64,000 nucleotides of DNA from Cherax quadricarinatus (lineage: Eukaryota; Arthropoda; Malacostraca; Decapoda; Parastacidae): positions 9,661,165-9,725,164 of the forward strand of contig NC_091293.1 of assembly GCF_038502225.1 (NCBI RefSeq), written 5' to 3'. The notes below the pieces were generated by a model. The model had not been told where the DNA came from and searched no databases. It worked only from the letters and a program-made list of their open reading frames with translations. Made by a program: the position numbers and the translations under genes. Each line of letters opens with the position of its first letter. Position 1 is the first letter of the stretch. Shown here piece after piece: positions 61,655 through 64,000 of this stretch.

Positions 61655-62625
61655 CTTATTATTGTTACTTAGTCTTACTTAAGTAGCCTTGAATGTTATT
61701 TAGTCTTACTTAAGTTGCCTTGAATGTTATTTAGTCTTACTTAAGTTGCCTTGAATGTTATTTAGTCTTACTTAAGTTGCCTTGAAGGTTACTTAGTCTT
61801 ACTTAAGTTGCCTTGAAGGTTACTTAGTCTTACTTAAGTTGCCTTGAATGTTATTTAGTCTTACTTAAGTTGCCTTGAATGTTATTTAGTCTTACTTAAG
61901 TTGCCTTGAATGTTATTTAGTCTTACTTAAGTTGCCTTGAATGTTATTTAGTCTTACTTAAGTTGCCTTAGAAGTTGCCTTGAATGTTACTTAGTCTTAC
62001 TTAAGTTGCCTTGAATGTTATTTAGTCTTACTTAAGTTGCCTTGAATGTTATTTAGTCTTACTTAAGTTGCCTTGAATGTTATTTAGTCTTACTTAAGTT
62101 GCCTTGAAGGTTACTTAGTCTTACTTAAGTTGCCTTGAAGGTTACTTAGTCTTACTTAAGTTGCCTTGAATGTTATTTAGTCTTACTTAAGTTGCCTTGA
62201 ATGTTATTTAGTCTTACTTAAGTTGCCTTGAATATTATTTAGTCTTACTTAAGTTGCCTTGAATGTTATTTAGTCTTACTTAAGTTGCCTTGAATGTTAT
62301 TTAGTCTTACTTAAGTTGCCTTGAATGTTATTTAGTCTTACTTAAGTTGCCTTGAATGTTATTTAGTCTTACATAAGTTGCCTTGAATGTTATTTAGTCT
62401 TACTTAAGTTGCCTTGAATGTTATTTAGTCTTACTTAAGTTGCCTTGAAGGTTACTTAGTCTTACTTAAGTTGCCTTGAATGTTATTTAGTCTTACTTAA
62501 GTTGCCTTGAATGTTATTTAGTCTTACTTAAGTTGCCTTGAATGTTACTTAGTCTTACTTAAGTTGCCTTGAATGTTATTTAGTCTTATTTAAGTTGCCT
62601 TGAAGGTTACTTAGTCTTACTTATG
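61655..62625. repeat. 31-bp minisatellite, about 31 copies
   Basis: Unit GCCTTGAATGTTATTTAGTC followed by TTACTTAAGTT. Two main variants (GAATGTTATTT and GAAGGTTACTT) occur in runs. Ends 9 bp before the family C LTR. Confidence 0.97.
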
Positions 62626-62633
62626 TCAGCATA

Positions 62634-62914
62634 GTTGCTGATCCCTGAGTTATATAGCATAGCATATTAGTATCATCCATGTGCTTTAGATAGGAGATCC
62701 CTTGTAGGCCTGTGACTTTGTGTGACGTCACGGGATGCGCATGTGTACGCTCGTACCTCTGCCCCGGTCTCACTCGGCGGCAGACCATCCAGACTAGAAC
62801 ACGGCAAGGCTGGGCTCCATTCCTCATCATCTCAGTCTGACAATATATCGTAACCATCCAACAAGTGTGTCTACCTTCAACCCTCGATATCTCCATTTAA
62901 GATCCCCTACGATA
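62634..62914 (+). repeat. 5' LTR of gypsy-type element C
   Basis: Starts TGTCAGCATAGTTGCTGATC and ends CTACGATA; homologous to the solo LTR at 49091-49376 (reverse orientation), which fixes both ends. Followed by AA and a PBS. Confidence 0.85.
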
Positions 62915-62916
62915 AA

Positions 62917-62934
62917 TGGTGGCAGCGGAGGGCC
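62917..62934 (+). other. Primer-binding site of element C
   Basis: TGGTGGCAGCGGAGGGCC, two bases after the LTR; similar to the PBS of gypsy-B. Confidence 0.7.
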
Positions 62935-64000
62935 TGTAATTCTGACGATTACAGCGATTTCTGGAGATAAATTTCGACCAGCAAGACGGCCATTTCGTGT
63001 CACCAGTAGGCCTACCGAGGTTAACGCCAGCCTGCTACCTCAAGCCAGTTCTCCCACCCAAGCTCCTACCAGCTTCTACATTATTCACTGGTCAGTCTCT
63101 TTGTATTAGTGTTTATCTGCTTATTTGCATCACTCCCGAGGGGTTGACCCGAGTTTGCGAAATAAGCCAGCTTCCAGTCTGTGGTGAGGAAGCCCAGTTG
63201 AGCCTAGTCTACTTCATCCAGTTCTTCTGCCTGCCAAGCCAGCTTTCCACCCCTGCTGTGCTCATCGTGTGAGGTTGTCAAGCCATTCTGTGTGAAGGGT
63301 CAAGATAAGCCAGCAAGCAACTAACCCAGTTGTTGTACCCCAGTACTCAAGCAAGCCACGTGAGTAGTCTTCATCGCTTGTGATTCAAGCTCCAAGTCAT
63401 CCTGAGTGCTCTTTTTTCATCCTTGTGGTGTTGTAGTATTTCGTGGGTGTATTTTAAGCTAGCCAGCTTAGAATATCTTCGCGGCAGTGTGGCTGTCCTC
63501 AGTGGGGTTTACGCCGTTCAACCCATAGGCCCAGCCACCCACGACCACGTGTGTTGCACCATTGCCAGTCTCAGCCCTGTATACCCACAAACCCAACTAC
63601 ACTCACCACGCGGCCTCAGACGCCTCACTCAGCCATTACCCACTCACCTTCTTCAGTGTTTTGGTAAGCTACTAAGGGTTGTAGCACCATATTTTAAGGA
63701 CCACATAGGGGGTCAAGAGCTAGAGTGTGTCTTCGACAGTGGCGCCACCGTTAAAAGCCTCCTGTGTGAAGTCTATCATCGATATAAGCGCAATTCTACG
63801 ATCACCTGTGCAGAGGACAGCAGCAAGACGACATAAACAATCCTCTACTCTCCACTACCATCAACCTCATTCTTCACCAAGTCGTTACAGCGATAATATT
63901 TTTTTTCATAGAGACATTTGCGAGTGTTGAGACATTTCTTTTGTGTTTCCAGTGATTTTTCTCTTAGTGACATTCTGTGACTCTTGATCAGACTCAGTGT
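62935..64000 (+). mobile_element. Leader and 5' internal region of element C (continues beyond window)
   Basis: No clear Gag is visible. A frame at 63423-63836 includes YFKDHIGGQELECVFDSGAT, which looks like an aspartic protease active site (DSGAT) preceded by the usual beta strand, but it stops soon after. If real, gag has been deleted or lies elsewhere. The element is probably incomplete or its leader is long like that of gypsy-B. Confidence 0.45.

Overview
This window is eukaryotic repeat-rich DNA, most probably from a decapod crustacean (crayfish-like). That placement rests on recognising CR1-like LINE 3' ends, a tRNA-derived SINE and other dispersed repeats of a type familiar from decapod genomes. 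It is recollection, not a database search. I find no convincing host gene in 64 kb: every long open frame is retroelement, transposase or tandem-repeat DNA, apart from one short broken protein fragment at 38335-38533.

Layout: (1) 1-6857, a minus-strand LTR element (Gmr1-1) of the Ty3/gypsy superfamily whose integrase lies before reverse transcriptase, the Gmr1-like order, with its gag segment inverted. (2) 6858-9146, TG microsatellites, CR1-like LINE tails and a SINE. (3) 9147-17640, a long minus-strand CR1-like LINE (CR1-A) with ORF1 (SGNH esterase), endonuclease and RT, split by a second LINE (L-B, about 10501-14185) and by a palindromic element carrying hammerhead-like motifs (14357-14965, flanked by a 12-bp repeat). 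(4) 17661-18720, three LINE tails. (5) 18721-22846, a decayed gypsy element with a Tc1-like transposon inserted at TA. (6) 23171-29405, a second Gmr1-like element (Gmr1-2), internally deleted. (7) 29406-32556, a rearranged CR1 LINE surrounding a 372-bp tandem array in which each unit carries a hammerhead-ribozyme-like motif, next to an assembly gap of 100 Ns. (8) 32557-37128, the 5' part of another CR1 LINE, a LINE tail and an RTE-type LINE. (9) 37374-56886, 19-bp and roughly 25-bp satellites; the latter hosts a solo LTR, into which an apparently intact young gypsy element (39813-49003) was inserted, and a LINE fragment. (10) 57198-62625, micro- and minisatellites with LINE scraps. (11) 62634-64000, the 5' LTR, primer-binding site and leader of a gypsy element of the same family as the solo LTR.

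The most interesting signals are these. The two Gmr1-like elements share gag-pol in one frame separated by a UGA at the same aligned position, followed by CTA-G or CTC-A, which suggests stop-codon readthrough. Both also share a hairpin ending flush with the LTR 3' end, an eleven-G polypurine tract and a PBS resembling the tRNA-Pro type. Hammerhead-like motifs occur in a tandem retrozyme-like array, in a head-to-head palindrome and in a decayed copy, with one compensatory base-pair change between loci. The intact gypsy element is flanked by a 350-bp direct duplication whose divergence (3 differences) is close to that of its two LTRs (2 differences in 324 bp).
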